Part shown: piece after piece, positions 1 through 9,052 of the stretch
Layout: every line of letters starts with the position of its first letter
How positions within the stretch are numbered: position 1 is the stretch's first letter
NCBI RefSeq assembly: GCF_012035195.1
Contig: NZ_JAAVJH010000005.1
Location: 248,001-312,000 of the forward strand
Source: Sphingomonas corticis
Lineage (GTDB): Bacteria > Pseudomonadota > Alphaproteobacteria > Sphingomonadales > Sphingomonadaceae
Reading direction: 5' to 3'
DNA length: 64,000 bases
Notes under the pieces: model-generated
The model's input: only the letters and a program-made list of their open reading frames with translations
Told to the model about the DNA's origin: nothing
Databases searched by the model: none
Program-made: the position numbers and the translations under genes

Positions 1-1
1 C

Positions 2-1291
2 TGGGTCGAGGATCCCGAGTTCGACATCGAATATCACGTCCGCCACATCGCATTGCCCAGGCCCGGCGACTGGCGGCAGCTGTGCATCCAGGCGGCGCGG
101 CTCCACTCCCGCCCGATGGACCTGACGAAGCCGCTGTGGGAATTCACGATCGTGGAGGGGCTCGACAATATCGAGGGCCTGCCGCCGGGCTGCTTCGCGC
201 TGGTCAGCAAGGTGCACCACGCCGCGATCGACGGGATGAGCGGGGTGGAGATGTCCGCCGCGGTCCACTCCACCGACGCCGACGTCGCCGATCCCGACAC
301 CGCCGACACCTGGCGTCCCGACAACATGCCCCAGGTCGCCGACCTCCTCGTGCGCAGCTACGTCAACAATCTCGTTCAGCCGATGCGCGCGCTGGAGACG
401 ATCGGCCGCTCGCTGCCCGGCGTGGGGCGCCTCGCCAACGAGGTGCGCAAGGGCGACGTCAGCGTCCGCAACACCCGGCCAGCGCCGCGCACCCGATTCA
501 ACGGAAAGGTCGGCGCGCACCGGGTGTGGGATGCGGTGCCGTTCCCCCTGAAAGAGGTCCGCGCGATCAAGGATGCGGTGCCGGGCGCCACGGTCAACGA
601 CGTGATCCTCTCCATCGTCGGCGGCGGACTGCGCAGCTACCTGCAGGGCAAGGACGGGCTGCCCAGGGACACGCTGACCGCCATGGCGCCCATCTCCGTG
701 CGGGGGGAGGGGGAGAAGGCGGCGATGGGCAACCTCGTCTCGGCCATGGTCGTCGGTCTCGGCACGCAGATCGAGGATCCGCTGGAACGGCTCCGCTTCG
801 TCCACGCGGAAGCGACCAACAGCAAGGCGATGACCAACGCCATCGGGGCGAAGACGCTCAGCGACTATAGCCAGCTGATCCCCTCGGGCCTCGCCGGCCT
901 GGCGGCGCGGCTCTACACGCGTGTCGGCGCCGCCAACGCCCATGCGCCCGCCTACAATTGCGTGGTCACCAACGTGCCGGGCGCCCGCGTGCCGCTCTAT
1001 TTCTGCGGCGCGCGCATGGTCGCGATGTACGGCACGGGGCCGGTGTTCGACGGCATGGGGCTCATCAATCCGGTCTACAGCTACGGCGACACGATCGCGG
1101 TGTCCTTCACCGCGGACCGCGACATGATGCCCGATCCCGACGCCTATGCCGCCGGGCTGCGCGCCGCATTCGAGGCGCTGAAGGCGGCGGCGGTGAAACC
1201 AACGCCCGCGCCGACGATTGACCGGGATCAGGAATGGCCGCTGCCGTCGAAGAAGAAGGCGGCGGCGCGCAAGGCGACGGGAGCAGCATGA
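2..1291 (+). CDS. Wax ester synthase/diacylglycerol acyltransferase (WS/DGAT), 5' end outside window
   Basis: Acyl-CoA-dependent acyltransferase of the WS/DGAT family, which esterifies fatty alcohols or diacylglycerol to make neutral storage lipid at the inner face of the membrane. The frame is open from base 2, so the N-terminus (roughly 60 residues by comparison with the usual position of the active site) lies upstream. The catalytic HHxxxDG motif is intact (HHAAIDG, about residue 72 of the visible part). The C-terminus ends in a Lys/Ala-rich tail. The stop overlaps the next start in ATGA, so it is probably translationally coupled to the phasin gene. Neutral-lipid substrates are inferred from the family; the exact acceptor is unknown. 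Confidence 0.93.
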   Translation, partial: WVEDPEFDIEYHVRHIALPRPGDWRQLCIQAARLHSRPMDLTKPLWEFTIVEGLDNIEGLPPGCFALVSKVHHAAIDGMSGVEMSAAVHSTDADVADPDTADTWRPDNMPQVADLLVRSYVNNLVQPMRALETIGRSLPGVGRLANEVRKGDVSVRNTRPAPRTRFNGKVGAHRVWDAVPFPLKEVRAIKDAVPGATVNDVILSIVGGGLRSYLQGKDGLPRDTLTAMAPISVRGEGEKAAMGNLVSAMVVGLGTQIEDPLERLRFVHAEATNSKAMTNAIGAKTLSDYSQLIPSGLAGLAARLYTRVGAANAHAPAYNCVVTNVPGARVPLYFCGARMVAMYGTGPVFDGMGLINPVYSYGDTIAVSFTADRDMMPDPDAYAAGLRAAFEALKAAAVKPTPAPTIDRDQEWPLPSKKKAAARKATGAA

Positions 1292-1704
1292 TGGCCGACG
1301 ACCCCACCAGCACCGCCACCGATCAGGCCGCGAACGCGGCGGGCGATGCCGCCGACCGCCTGCGCGCCGGCGCGGAGAAGGCGCGCGAGGGCTTCCAGGA
1401 TCACGTCGTCGAACCCGCCCGCCGCGCCGGCGAGGCGATGCGCGAATCGGGCAAGCGGATCGCCGACAATTCGTCGACGATCGGCGTGAAGATGATCGAC
1501 CAAGCGGAAACGAACACGCACGAGGCCTTCGCCGCCATGCGCGCCGCCGCGCAGGCCAAGGACCTGTCCGAGGTGATGAAGATCCAGGGCGACTATCTGC
1601 GCGAGCAGGGACGCCGCAGCATGGACCAGGCCCGCGAGATCGGCGAGCTCATCATGCAGTTCGGCCGCGACGCGGTGCAGCCGTTGAAGGGGAAGGCGGA
1701 GTGA
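1288..1704 (+). CDS. Phasin family protein
   Basis: Small amphipathic helical protein of 138 residues matching the phasin family, which coats polyhydroxyalkanoate or lipid granules. The start is the ATG inside the ATGA overlap with the acyltransferase stop; an in-frame upstream ATG at 1234 lies deep in the previous gene and is unlikely. The middle is rich in Ala, Glu and Lys with the usual phasin layout (a KxxGLxxxD-like helix, then a segment resembling AxxxKDxxEVMKIQGDYLR). Coupling to a WS/DGAT suggests it acts on neutral-lipid bodies, although PHA granules are the best-known phasin target. It lacks a signal peptide, consistent with a cytoplasmic granule protein. Confidence 0.85.
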   Translation: MMADDPTSTATDQAANAAGDAADRLRAGAEKAREGFQDHVVEPARRAGEAMRESGKRIADNSSTIGVKMIDQAETNTHEAFAAMRAAAQAKDLSEVMKIQGDYLREQGRRSMDQAREIGELIMQFGRDAVQPLKGKAE

Positions 1705-1988
1705 GGCGCGCCTTCATGGTGCCGGCCGCGCATGCCGCGTTGACGATCGCCGCGGTGCTCGCGCTCGCGCCGGCCCCGGCCGTCGCGCAGGCGCCCGATC
1801 CCGTGGCCGTCAGCCAGGCGTTGGTGATCCGCGGGACGATGGAGGGTCACGCCGAACGCGACCGGGCCCGCCTGGAGGGTCGCGCGGCCACGCCGGCCTT
1901 GTCGAAGAAGTGCGCGGCGGCGTGGAAGCGGAGAGACCAGATGAACCGGGCGGAACGGCGGCGCCTCTACGAACTCTGTCCTCGCTAG
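1701..1988 (+). CDS. Small secreted protein of unknown function
   Basis: 95-residue product starting at a GTG that overlaps the phasin stop (GTGA); an ATG at 1716 is the alternative. It has a clear signal peptide: a basic start, a hydrophobic Ala/Leu core, and AxA-type cleavage near VAQA. The mature part is short, highly charged and has two cysteines, one near the middle and one three residues from the end, which could form a disulfide in the periplasm. I recognise no domain. Its place as third gene in the acyltransferase-phasin unit is the only functional hint. Confidence 0.6.
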   Translation: MRRAFMVPAAHAALTIAAVLALAPAPAVAQAPDPVAVSQALVIRGTMEGHAERDRARLEGRAATPALSKKCAAAWKRRDQMNRAERRRLYELCPR

Positions 1989-2068
1989 GGCAGTCCGGAC
2001 GGACCGCGCGCCGCAGTCCGATCCCCGCCCCGCTGACCGCGCGCTGATCTTGTCGCGTCCCGACGCGA

Positions 2069-2545
2069 CTACAGATGCCCGGCGAACGCCGCCAGTACGT
2101 CCTCGTACAGCTTGCGCTTGAACGGCACGATCACGTGCGGCAGGTCGGCCGGCTCCACCCAGCGCCATGCGCGGAATTCCGGATGCGCGGTGTCGATGCG
2201 GATGTCGGCGTCCTCGCCGTCGAAGCGCAGCAGGAACCAGCGCTGCCGCTGCCCGCGATACTTGCCCTTCCACACCTTGCCGATCAGCTCGGGCGGCAGG
2301 TCGTAGAACAGCTCGTCCGCCGCCTCCGCCACCAGCGTGACCAGTTCCGGCCCGACGCCCACTTCCTCGCCCAGCTCGCGGATCGCCGCGGTGCGCGCGT
2401 CCTCGCCGGGGTCAATCCCGCCCTGCGGCATCTGCCACGCCTCCAGCGTGGTATCGATCCGCTGCCCGACGAACACGCGCCCGTCGCGGTTCATCAGCAT
2501 GACGCCCGCGCACGGGCGATAGGGGAGGGAGGCGGGATCGGTCAT
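2069..2545 (-). CDS. rppH: RNA pyrophosphohydrolase (Nudix)
   Basis: Nudix hydrolase of 158 residues that removes pyrophosphate from 5'-triphosphate mRNA, starting RNase E-dependent decay. The Nudix box is complete (GGIDPGED then REL-EEVGV, about residues 42-64). The N-terminal [21 protein letters not shown] segment is typical of RppH/IalA, as are the Trp/Gln-rich substrate loop after it and the late segment FRAWRWVEP. Length fits the family (about 155-175). It lies convergent to the small secreted protein and upstream of an esterase on the same strand, with a 31-base gap, so the two may be co-transcribed. Confidence 0.93.
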   Translation of the reverse strand: MTDPASLPYRPCAGVMLMNRDGRVFVGQRIDTTLEAWQMPQGGIDPGEDARTAAIRELGEEVGVGPELVTLVAEAADELFYDLPPELIGKVWKGKYRGQRQRWFLLRFDGEDADIRIDTAHPEFRAWRWVEPADLPHVIVPFKRKLYEDVLAAFAGHL

Positions 2546-2576
2546 CGCCGCCTCCTCGCGCCCGTCGCGCGCCCGG

Positions 2577-3551
2577 TCAACCCGCCGCCTGCGCCATCAC
2601 CCGCGCGCCCTCGGCCTCGACGATCACGTCCTTCACCGCGGCAAGATAGCCCGCCACGTCGCCCTGGCTGGACGGCACCGCCTGGCGCAGCGTGACGAAG
2701 CCGTGGATGTTGCCCACCGCCTCGCGGTACGTCACCGGCACGCCGGCGAGCACCAGCGCGGCGGCATAGGCGCGGCCCTGGTCGCGGATCGGGTCCAGGC
2801 TGGCGGTCACGATCACCGCAGGCGGCAGGCCGACCAGCTCCCCCACCATCGGCGACCCGCGGAAATCGGCGAAGTCCGCCTGATAATGGTCGGCGAACCA
2901 GATCATCGTGTCGCGCGTCAGCAGGTAGCCGTCGGCGAAGTCGTTGAACGAGGGATATTCCCTGCTCATGTCCGCTGCGGGATAGATCGGGGCCTGCACG
3001 ATCACGGGCACCGCCGCCGGCCGGTCGCGCAGCGCCATGGCGCTGGTGATGGTCAGCGTGCCGCCCGCGCTGTCGCCCGACAGCACCAGCGCGGTCGCCG
3101 TCCGCCCCAGTTCCGCGGGGCTGGACGCGACCCAGCGCGCCGCCGCCTCGCAATCCTCCGGCGCGGCGGGCCATTTCGCCTCGGGCGCCAGACGATAGTC
3201 GACGCTGACGACGGGCAGGTCCAGCCGCCGCGCCATCTCCGCGGTGAAGCTGGCGTGCGTGTCGACGTTGCCGATCACGAAGCCGCCGCCGTGGAAGAAC
3301 ACGACCACCGGCCCGGGCTCGCGCGTTTCGCGCGGGTCGAACAGCCGTGCCGGAATGTCGCCCGCCGGCCCGGGAATGGCGAGGTCGCGGATCGTGCCCA
3401 GCTCGCCCACGGGCGGGTCGGCCACATCCTTCATCGCAAGATACATCGCCCGCGCCGCCTCCGCCGTGCCCTCGTGCGTCTTCGGCCCCGGTATGCTGTT
3501 CAGATAGTCGAGGAAGCCGCGCACGTCGGGGCGGACATAGGGGGCGGTCAT
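2577..3551 (-). CDS. Alpha/beta hydrolase, hormone-sensitive lipase (bacterial HSL) family
   Basis: Esterase of 324 residues. The oxyanion-hole motif HGGGF (about residue 90) and nucleophile motif GDSAGG (about residue 160) place it in the HSL family; the Asp and His of the triad are probably in DPIRDQG and GNIHGF near the C-terminus. No signal peptide, so cytoplasmic. Family members hydrolyse short acyl esters; the physiological substrate here is unknown. It is divergent from the deacetylase gene, leaving about 50 bases for both promoters. Confidence 0.9.
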   Translation of the reverse strand: MTAPYVRPDVRGFLDYLNSIPGPKTHEGTAEAARAMYLAMKDVADPPVGELGTIRDLAIPGPAGDIPARLFDPRETREPGPVVVFFHGGGFVIGNVDTHASFTAEMARRLDLPVVSVDYRLAPEAKWPAAPEDCEAAARWVASSPAELGRTATALVLSGDSAGGTLTITSAMALRDRPAAVPVIVQAPIYPAADMSREYPSFNDFADGYLLTRDTMIWFADHYQADFADFRGSPMVGELVGLPPAVIVTASLDPIRDQGRAYAAALVLAGVPVTYREAVGNIHGFVTLRQAVPSSQGDVAGYLAAVKDVIVEAEGARVMAQAAG

Positions 3552-3600
3552 GCGGGTCGATCCTCTCGTATCGTTGTCGTTCGCAACCTATCTTAGCCGC

Positions 3601-4488
3601 GTGATCCCCGTCGTCCACCACCCATCGTACGTCACCGAGGCGCCCGCGCGGTCCACCTATCGCTGGGGCAAGAACGGCGCGATCCGCGACCTGCTGCTGG
3701 CGCAAGGCGCGGGCGTCGCCTGGCACGAGCCCGAGCCGATGCCCCCCGCCTGGTTGGAGGCGGCGCACGATCCGGGCTACGTGGCGGAGGTGCTCGCCGC
3801 CGCGGTCCCGCGCGAGAAGGAGCGCCGCATCGGCTTTCCCGTTACCCCGGCCGTGGCGCGCCGCGCGCAGACGGTGCCCGGCGGCACCTGGCTCGCCGCC
3901 CGCCTGGCGCTGGAGCACGGCTTCGCCGCCAACACCGCCGGCGGCAGCCACCACGCGCTCGGCGACACGGGCGCGGGCTATTGCGTGTTCAACGACCTCG
4001 CGGTCGCCGCGCACCGGCTGGCCGCGGAAGGGCGGCGCGTGCTGATCGTCGACGTCGACGTCCACCAGGGCGACGGCACCGCGGCGCTCACCGCCGGTCA
4101 TCCGCAGATCGCCACCTACTCGATCCACGCGGAGAAGAACTTCCCTGTCCGCAAGGCGCGCTCCACACTGGACGTGCCGCTCGCCGACCATACCGGCGAC
4201 GCGGCGTACCTCGCCACGCTGGAGGCGACGCTGGCTCCGCTGATCGCGGAGGTGGCGCCGGACGTGATCCTCTACCAGGCCGGCGTCGATCCCTTCGCCG
4301 ACGACCGCCTCGGCCGCCTCTCGCTCAGCGACGACGGCCTCGTGGCGCGCGAGCGGCTGGTGGCGCGGCTGGCGCAGGGCGTGCCGGTCGCCAGCACGGT
4401 GGGCGGCGGCTACGGCGACGACGTGATGGCGATCGCCCGCCGCCACGTCCGCGCGATCCTGACGCTGGGCGAGGCGCTGGGGCGCTGA
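3601..4488 (+). CDS. Histone deacetylase-family (HDAC/AcuC/acetylpolyamine amidohydrolase-like) protein
   Basis: Zinc-dependent deacetylase of 295 residues. Family features seen: GGSHHA with the tandem active-site histidines, the zinc-ligand segment DVDVHQGDGT, the third ligand Asp in QAGVDPFADD, and the late GGGY. I chose the GTG at 3601 because the next residues (IPVVHHPSYV) match the usual start of the family; an ATG at 3550 would overlap the divergent esterase start. Bacterial members remove acetyl groups from small amines or proteins; the substrate cannot be told from sequence. Confidence 0.9.
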   Translation: MIPVVHHPSYVTEAPARSTYRWGKNGAIRDLLLAQGAGVAWHEPEPMPPAWLEAAHDPGYVAEVLAAAVPREKERRIGFPVTPAVARRAQTVPGGTWLAARLALEHGFAANTAGGSHHALGDTGAGYCVFNDLAVAAHRLAAEGRRVLIVDVDVHQGDGTAALTAGHPQIATYSIHAEKNFPVRKARSTLDVPLADHTGDAAYLATLEATLAPLIAEVAPDVILYQAGVDPFADDRLGRLSLSDDGLVARERLVARLAQGVPVASTVGGGYGDDVMAIARRHVRAILTLGEALGR

Positions 4489-4492
4489 TCCT

Positions 4493-4570
4493 TCACCCTC
4501 CGCTCGGCCCCAGGAGCCGTTGAGCTTGTCGGCGCCTCTCCCCGGCACGAACGGAGAGCCTCGAAGGAGG
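4493..4570. repeat. Intergenic repeat, family C (degenerate copy)
   Basis: Convergent intergenic stretch containing the core TGAGCTTGTCG also found, complete or inverted, at 35021-35180 and 41583-41664. It carries GGCACGAACGGAGAG at its other end. It is more diverged than the other copies, so arm boundaries are approximate. No T-tract is present, so it is not a classical terminator. Confidence 0.5.
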
Positions 4571-4572
4571 GA

Positions 4573-5343
4573 TTACCCCTGCGCCGCCCGTGCCGCCCGC
4601 GCGCTCTCGTTCAGCCCCTGGAACGTCTGCTCGAACCGCCCTTCCGCCTCGGCGCTCCGCAGCATCTTCGCGCGCTCCACCGCAATCTCCGGCGGCGTCG
4701 GCTGCGTCGCGAAGCCGGCCAGCGTCTCCTCGACGAAGGCGTCGAGCGGCATGTAGCCCGGCCGGTTCTCCTGCCCCGGCGTCAGCGTCGTCTGGACGCC
4801 CGGCGGCGCCAGTTCGATCACCTCCACCTTGCCCTTCAGCGCATCGCGCAAGCTGACGGTGTACGAGTGCAGCGCCGCCTTGGTCGCGCAATAGACCGCC
4901 GCATCGACCAGCGGCACGAAGGCGAGGCCCGACGTCACGTTGACGATCGCCGCGTCGCCTTGTGCCGACAGATGCTCCACCAGCGCGTCGATCAGCCGGA
5001 TCGGGCCGAGCAGGTTGGTCGTCACCGTCGCCTCCGCGTCGGCCAAGTCGCGCTTGCGGTCGATCGGCTCCAGCCGCATGATCCCGGCATTGTTGACCAG
5101 GACGTTCAGCGCCGGGAAGTCGCGCAGCACCCGCGTGGCGAAATCGGCCACGCCGTCCGCACTCTCCACGTCCAGTTCCACGCCGTGCATCCGTTCCCGC
5201 CCGGCGATCGTCTCGTCCAGCGCCGCGCGTCGTCGCCCCGCGACGATCACGACGTTTCCCGCATCGTGCCAATGCTGCGCCAGCGCCGCGCCGATGCCCG
5301 ATCCGCCGCCCGTCACCAGGATCGTGTTGCCGCTCGTCTTCAT
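4573..5343 (-). CDS. Short-chain dehydrogenase/reductase (DltE-type SDR)
   Basis: Classical SDR of 256 residues: NAD(P)-binding TGGGSGIG near residue 11, NNAG in strand 4, catalytic YCATK near residue 155, and the preceding Ser in NVTSG. An Arg-rich segment after strand 2 (AGRRR) suggests NADP preference. The C-terminal VQTTLTPGQ segment resembles DltE/YbbO-type oxidoreductases. It stands alone, divergent from korA. Substrate unknown. Confidence 0.88.
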   Translation of the reverse strand: MKTSGNTILVTGGGSGIGAALAQHWHDAGNVVIVAGRRRAALDETIAGRERMHGVELDVESADGVADFATRVLRDFPALNVLVNNAGIMRLEPIDRKRDLADAEATVTTNLLGPIRLIDALVEHLSAQGDAAIVNVTSGLAFVPLVDAAVYCATKAALHSYTVSLRDALKGKVEVIELAPPGVQTTLTPGQENRPGYMPLDAFVEETLAGFATQPTPPEIAVERAKMLRSAEAEGRFEQTFQGLNESARAARAAQG

Positions 5344-5458
5344 GCGTGCCTCCTCCAGTCGGCACGCGTAACGCGCATAGTGCAGGTTGGACCCGCACCT
5401 CGCGAATCTTCACTGGACGTGCGGTTCGACCGGCGTAGAGACCGTGGCGAGAAGAGGA

Positions 5459-7513
5459 ATGTCTATGGCCACCGCCATCCATGAAGTCTCGCCGGCCGAC
5501 GCGTCGGCACACCCTGCCGCGGAGTCGATCGTCGTCCGCTTCGCCGGGGATTCCGGCGACGGCATGCAGCTGACCGGCGGGCAGTTCACCCTGTCGACCG
5601 CGCTGGCGGGCAACGATCTCGCCACCTTTCCCGATTTTCCGGCGGAGATCCGCGCGCCGCTCGGCACGCTCTTCGGCGTCAGTGCCTTTCAGATCAACTT
5701 CGGCTCCACCGCGATCGAGACCGCGGGGGACATGCTCGACGTGCTGGTCGCGATGAACCCTGCCGCGCTGAAGACCAACGTGGACGCGCTGAAGCCCGGC
5801 GGCCTCATCATCGCGGACGAGGGCGAGTTCAACCAGCGCAACCTCGACAAGGCGAAATACGCCGCCAATCCGCTGGATGACGACAGCCTTGCGCGCTGGC
5901 AGGTGCTGCGGCTCAACATCTCGCAGCTGACGGTCGATGCGGTGAAGCCGTTCGGCCTCGGCAACAAGGACGCGCTGCGCTGCAAGAACATGTGGACGCT
6001 CGGCCTCGCGCTGTGGATGTTCGATCGCGATCGGCAGCCGCTGGTCGACTGGCTGAAGGCGAAGTTCGCGAAGGCGCCGACGCTGGCGGAGGCGAACATC
6101 GCCGCCCTGAACGCCGGTCACGCCTATGGCGAGACCGCGGAGCTGGGCGGCGGCGTGCGCCAGCATGCGGTGCCCGCGGCCCCGGCCGAGCCGGGCCTCT
6201 ACCGCACCGTCACGGGCGCGGAGGCGATCAGCCTCGGCCTCGTCGCCGGCGCGCAGCTGGCCAGCCTGCCGATGTTCTTCGGCGGCTATCCGATCACGCC
6301 GGCGTCGGCGATCCTGCACCACCTGTCGCGGCTGAAGGAATTCGGCGTCACCACCTTCCAGGCGGAGGACGAGATCGCCGCCATCGCCAGCGCGATCGGC
6401 GCCAGCTACGCCGGCCAGCTGGGCGTCACCTCCTCCTCCGGTCCCGGCATCGCGCTGAAGGGGGAGGCGATCGGCCTCGCCATCATGACCGAGCTGCCGC
6501 TCGTCATCGTCAACTCGCAGCGCGGCGGGCCGTCGACCGGCCTGCCGACGAAGACCGAGCAGTCGGATCTCTACCAGGCGGTCTACGGCCGCAACGGCGA
6601 CGCCCCGATGCCGGTCATCGCCAGCCGCTCCGCCGCGGACTGTTTCGAGGTGGCGATCGAGGCGGTGCGGATCGCCACGCAATACATGACGCCCGTCATG
6701 CTGCTGACCGACGGCTATATCGCGAACGCCGCCGAACCGTGGAAGGTGCCCGACACGTCGGCGCTGGAGCCGTTTCCCGTCGCCTTCCTCGAACAGGCGC
6801 CGGCCGACGGCTTCCTGCCCTATGCCCGCGACGAGAAGCTGGCGCGCCCGTGGGTGAAGCCGGGCACGCCGGGCCTCCTCCACCGCATCGGCGGCATCGA
6901 GAAGAAGCAGGGCACCGGCAACATCGACTATTCGCCCGCGAACCATCAGGAGATGACGGACACGCGCAAGGCGAAGGTGGATGGCATCGCCGTGCCCGAC
7001 CAGCAGGTCGAACTGGGCGAGGCGAGCGGCAAGCTGGTCGTCGTCGGCTGGGGCAGCACCTTCGGCCCGATCCACCAGGCGGTCCGCCGCGCGCGTCGCA
7101 AGGGGCTGGACGTGGCTCACGTCCACATCCGCCACATCTGGCCGATGCCGGCGAATCTGGGTGTCCTACTCAAGGGCTATGAGCATATCCTCGTGCCCGA
7201 GATGAACACCGGCCAGCTCAAGACCGTCCTGCGCGACCAGTTTCTCGTCGATGCCAAGCCGCTCAACAAGGTGTCGGGCCAGCCCTTCCGCATCGCCGAG
7301 ATCGAGGAGGCGATCGCCGCCTATTTCGACGGTGTGCCGGGCAACGAGGGCGGAGAGGTGCCGGTGAACGCGCAGCAGCTGCCCACGCCCCAGTCGGGCC
7401 ACGACGACGGGACGCTGCGCGGCACCTCGTCGCCGCAGAGCGACCCGTCCGCCACGACGCGCGACGGCGACGCGACACGACGCGACGCCGACGCGCCGCA
7501 ATCCGCGGGCTGA
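5459..7513 (+). CDS. korA: 2-oxoglutarate:acceptor (ferredoxin) oxidoreductase, alpha subunit with fused gamma domain
   Basis: Large subunit of a 2-oxoacid:ferredoxin oxidoreductase, which oxidatively decarboxylates 2-oxoglutarate (probable) to the acyl-CoA with transfer of electrons to ferredoxin. Order of domains: N-terminal gamma/POR domain (RFAGDSGDGMQLTGG, about residues 25-200), then the pyrimidine-binding alpha domain starting near GYPITPAS, with SSSGPG and QRGGPSTGLPTK, then a transketolase C-like domain. The start is ATG 5459 (AGAAGAGGA just upstream); ATG 5465 is two codons later. The last roughly 50 residues form a Gln/Ser/Asp-rich tail outside the fold. The korB gene follows after 74 bases. 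Confidence 0.93.
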   Translation: MSMATAIHEVSPADASAHPAAESIVVRFAGDSGDGMQLTGGQFTLSTALAGNDLATFPDFPAEIRAPLGTLFGVSAFQINFGSTAIETAGDMLDVLVAMNPAALKTNVDALKPGGLIIADEGEFNQRNLDKAKYAANPLDDDSLARWQVLRLNISQLTVDAVKPFGLGNKDALRCKNMWTLGLALWMFDRDRQPLVDWLKAKFAKAPTLAEANIAALNAGHAYGETAELGGGVRQHAVPAAPAEPGLYRTVTGAEAISLGLVAGAQLASLPMFFGGYPITPASAILHHLSRLKEFGVTTFQAEDEIAAIASAIGASYAGQLGVTSSSGPGIALKGEAIGLAIMTELPLVIVNSQRGGPSTGLPTKTEQSDLYQAVYGRNGDAPMPVIASRSAADCFEVAIEAVRIATQYMTPVMLLTDGYIANAAEPWKVPDTSALEPFPVAFLEQAPADGFLPYARDEKLARPWVKPGTPGLLHRIGGIEKKQGTGNIDYSPANHQEMTDTRKAKVDGIAVPDQQVELGEASGKLVVVGWGSTFGPIHQAVRRARRKGLDVAHVHIRHIWPMPANLGVLLKGYEHILVPEMNTGQLKTVLRDQFLVDAKPLNKVSGQPFRIAEIEEAIAAYFDGVPGNEGGEVPVNAQQLPTPQSGHDDGTLRGTSSPQSDPSATTRDGDATRRDADAPQSAG

Positions 7514-7587
7514 CGCACGGAAATGCGCCAGCGCCTCAACAGTCTCAACATTCGCGCGCCGCAGCCCGCGGCGATCGAGGTGTCCCG

Positions 7588-8607
7588 ATGAACGACATGA
7601 CCCCAATCGCGACGAAGCCCAAGGACTGGGAGACCGATCAGGAGGTCCGCTGGTGCCCCGGCTGCGGCGACTATGCGATCCTGAAGGCGGTGCAGCGCAC
7701 CATGCCGGAGATCGGCGCGCGGCCGGAGAATACCGTGTTCGTGTCCGGCATCGGCTGTTCCAGCCGCTTCCCTTACTACATGGAAACCTACGGCTTCCAC
7801 ACCATCCACGGTCGCGCGCCGGCGGTGGCGACGGGGGTGAAGCTGGCCAATCCCGACCTCGACGTGTGGATCATCACCGGCGACGGCGATGCCTTGAGCA
7901 TCGGCGGCAACCACACGATGCATCTGATCCGCCGCAACCTCGATTGCCAGGTGCTGCTGTTCAACAACGAGATCTATGGCCTCACGAAGGGGCAATATTC
8001 TCCCACCAGCCGCGTCGGCACGCAGTCGCCATCGACGCCGTTCGGCTCGGTCGATCGCCCGGCGAATCCGTGCGCGTTCGCGCTCGGCTCGGGCGCGCGG
8101 TTCGTGGCGCGCGGGATCGACGTGCACAAGAACCTGGTCGGCGTGCTGAAGGCCGCCTACGCGCACAAGGGCACCAGCTTCGTCGAGATCTTCCAGAACT
8201 GCATCGTCTACAACGACGACGTCTTCGCGCCCTTCACCGACAAGAAGCAGGGTGCCGACCAGAACCAGCTGTGGGTGGAGGACGGCAAGCCGCTCGTCTT
8301 CGCGGGCGCTACGAAGGGACTGGCGCTCGACCGCGACCGGCTCGCGCTGAAGGTCGTGGCGGCGGACGACCCGGACGTGATCGTCCACGACAAGACGAAC
8401 CGCACGGTTGCGCACCTGCTGGTCGAAATGCCCTTCGGCGAGTTCCCGATGGCGCTGGGCGTGATCTACGAGGACCCGGCACCGACGTTCGAGAGCGCGG
8501 TGGTGGCGCAGAACGAACAGGCGAGCGCGGGCAAGAAGCCCGACCTCGCCAAGCTCCTCGCCAAGGGGCAGACGTGGATGGTGGAGAAGGAACCGCACGC
8601 GGTTTGA
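7588..8607 (+). CDS. korB: 2-oxoglutarate:acceptor (ferredoxin) oxidoreductase, beta subunit
   Basis: TPP-binding beta subunit of 339 residues, partner of korA. CPGCGDYA near residue 23 and the TPP/Mg motif GDGDALSIGGNH with a downstream FNNEIYGLTKGQ are intact. It has the short form typical of KorB, without a separate 2x[4Fe-4S] ferredoxin domain. GAGGTG lies upstream of the start. No ferredoxin or delta subunit is encoded nearby, so the electron acceptor must be supplied from elsewhere. In aerobic sphingomonads this enzyme could act alongside or in place of the NAD-linked 2-oxoglutarate dehydrogenase; that role is inference. Confidence 0.94.
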   Translation: MNDMTPIATKPKDWETDQEVRWCPGCGDYAILKAVQRTMPEIGARPENTVFVSGIGCSSRFPYYMETYGFHTIHGRAPAVATGVKLANPDLDVWIITGDGDALSIGGNHTMHLIRRNLDCQVLLFNNEIYGLTKGQYSPTSRVGTQSPSTPFGSVDRPANPCAFALGSGARFVARGIDVHKNLVGVLKAAYAHKGTSFVEIFQNCIVYNDDVFAPFTDKKQGADQNQLWVEDGKPLVFAGATKGLALDRDRLALKVVAADDPDVIVHDKTNRTVAHLLVEMPFGEFPMALGVIYEDPAPTFESAVVAQNEQASAGKKPDLAKLLAKGQTWMVEKEPHAV

Positions 8608-8616
8608 AGGTAGGAT

Positions 8617-8657
8617 CTCACACAAAGACACAAAGCCACGAAGGAAGAAGAGAAAGG
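8617..8657. repeat. Left arm of inverted repeat bracketing the GxxExxY gene (family D)
   Basis: Begins CTCACACAAAG and continues as an octamer array of form CACRAAGN (three units), then an AAG-rich run ending AAAGG. The reverse complement of 9053-9088 matches it with four mismatches over the first 32 bases plus a length difference in the AAG run. The last base is the first base of the GTG start of the bracketed gene. Confidence 0.85.
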
Positions 8658-9052
8658 TGCGCGACGACGGGTTGGAGGAACTGGCTCGGATCGCGGTCGA
8701 TTGCGGATTCCGGCTCCATGAGGGCCTCGGCCCCGGTTTGCTCGAGTCGGTCTACGAGGCCTGCCTCTGCCAAAGCCTCGCGAAGCGAGGCTTGAAAGTG
8801 GATCGGCAGGTGCCGATCCCGATCCGCTACGACGGTTTGATCCTGGAAGAGGGGTTTCGCGCCGACCTGCTGGTGGAGGGGCGCCTGCTGATCGAGCTAA
8901 AATCGACGCAGTCCTTCAACCCCGTTCACGCGAAGCAGGTGCTTACCTATCTGCGCTTGATGGACCTGCCGCTTGGCCTGCTGATGAATTTCGGCGGGTA
9001 CACCTATCGTGAAGGTGTCCGCAGGGTGGCGAACGACTATTTCCGCACCTGA
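8657..9052 (+). CDS. GxxExxY family protein (PD-(D/E)XK-like fold)
   Basis: 131-residue protein with the name motif GLLESVY (about residues 27-33) and a PD-(D/E)XK-like core: an Asp in FRADLLVEG followed by IELKS (about residues 72-86). Such a core suggests a nuclease or nuclease-derived fold, but no activity is established for this family as far as I know. The GTG start takes its G from the end of the left repeat arm, and the stop ends directly before the right arm, so repeats and gene form one compact cassette. It separates korB from the photolyase gene and has no link to either. Confidence 0.88.
   Translation: MRDDGLEELARIAVDCGFRLHEGLGPGLLESVYEACLCQSLAKRGLKVDRQVPIPIRYDGLILEEGFRADLLVEGRLLIELKSTQSFNPVHAKQVLTYLRLMDLPLGLLMNFGGYTYREGVRRVANDYFRT

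Noticed and set aside
3568-3600. Promoter in the esterase-deacetylase gap (TTGTCG and TATCTT)
   Set aside because: The spacer is only about 9 bases, too short for sigma70; no better pair found.
5459-8607. Reductive TCA cycle CO2 fixation signal from korAB
   Set aside because: No other reductive TCA gene is visible; an oxidative role in an aerobe fits better.
8617-8657. CRISPR-like short repeats in the octamer array
   Set aside because: Units of 8 bases without spacers; inverted copy at the other side of the gene.
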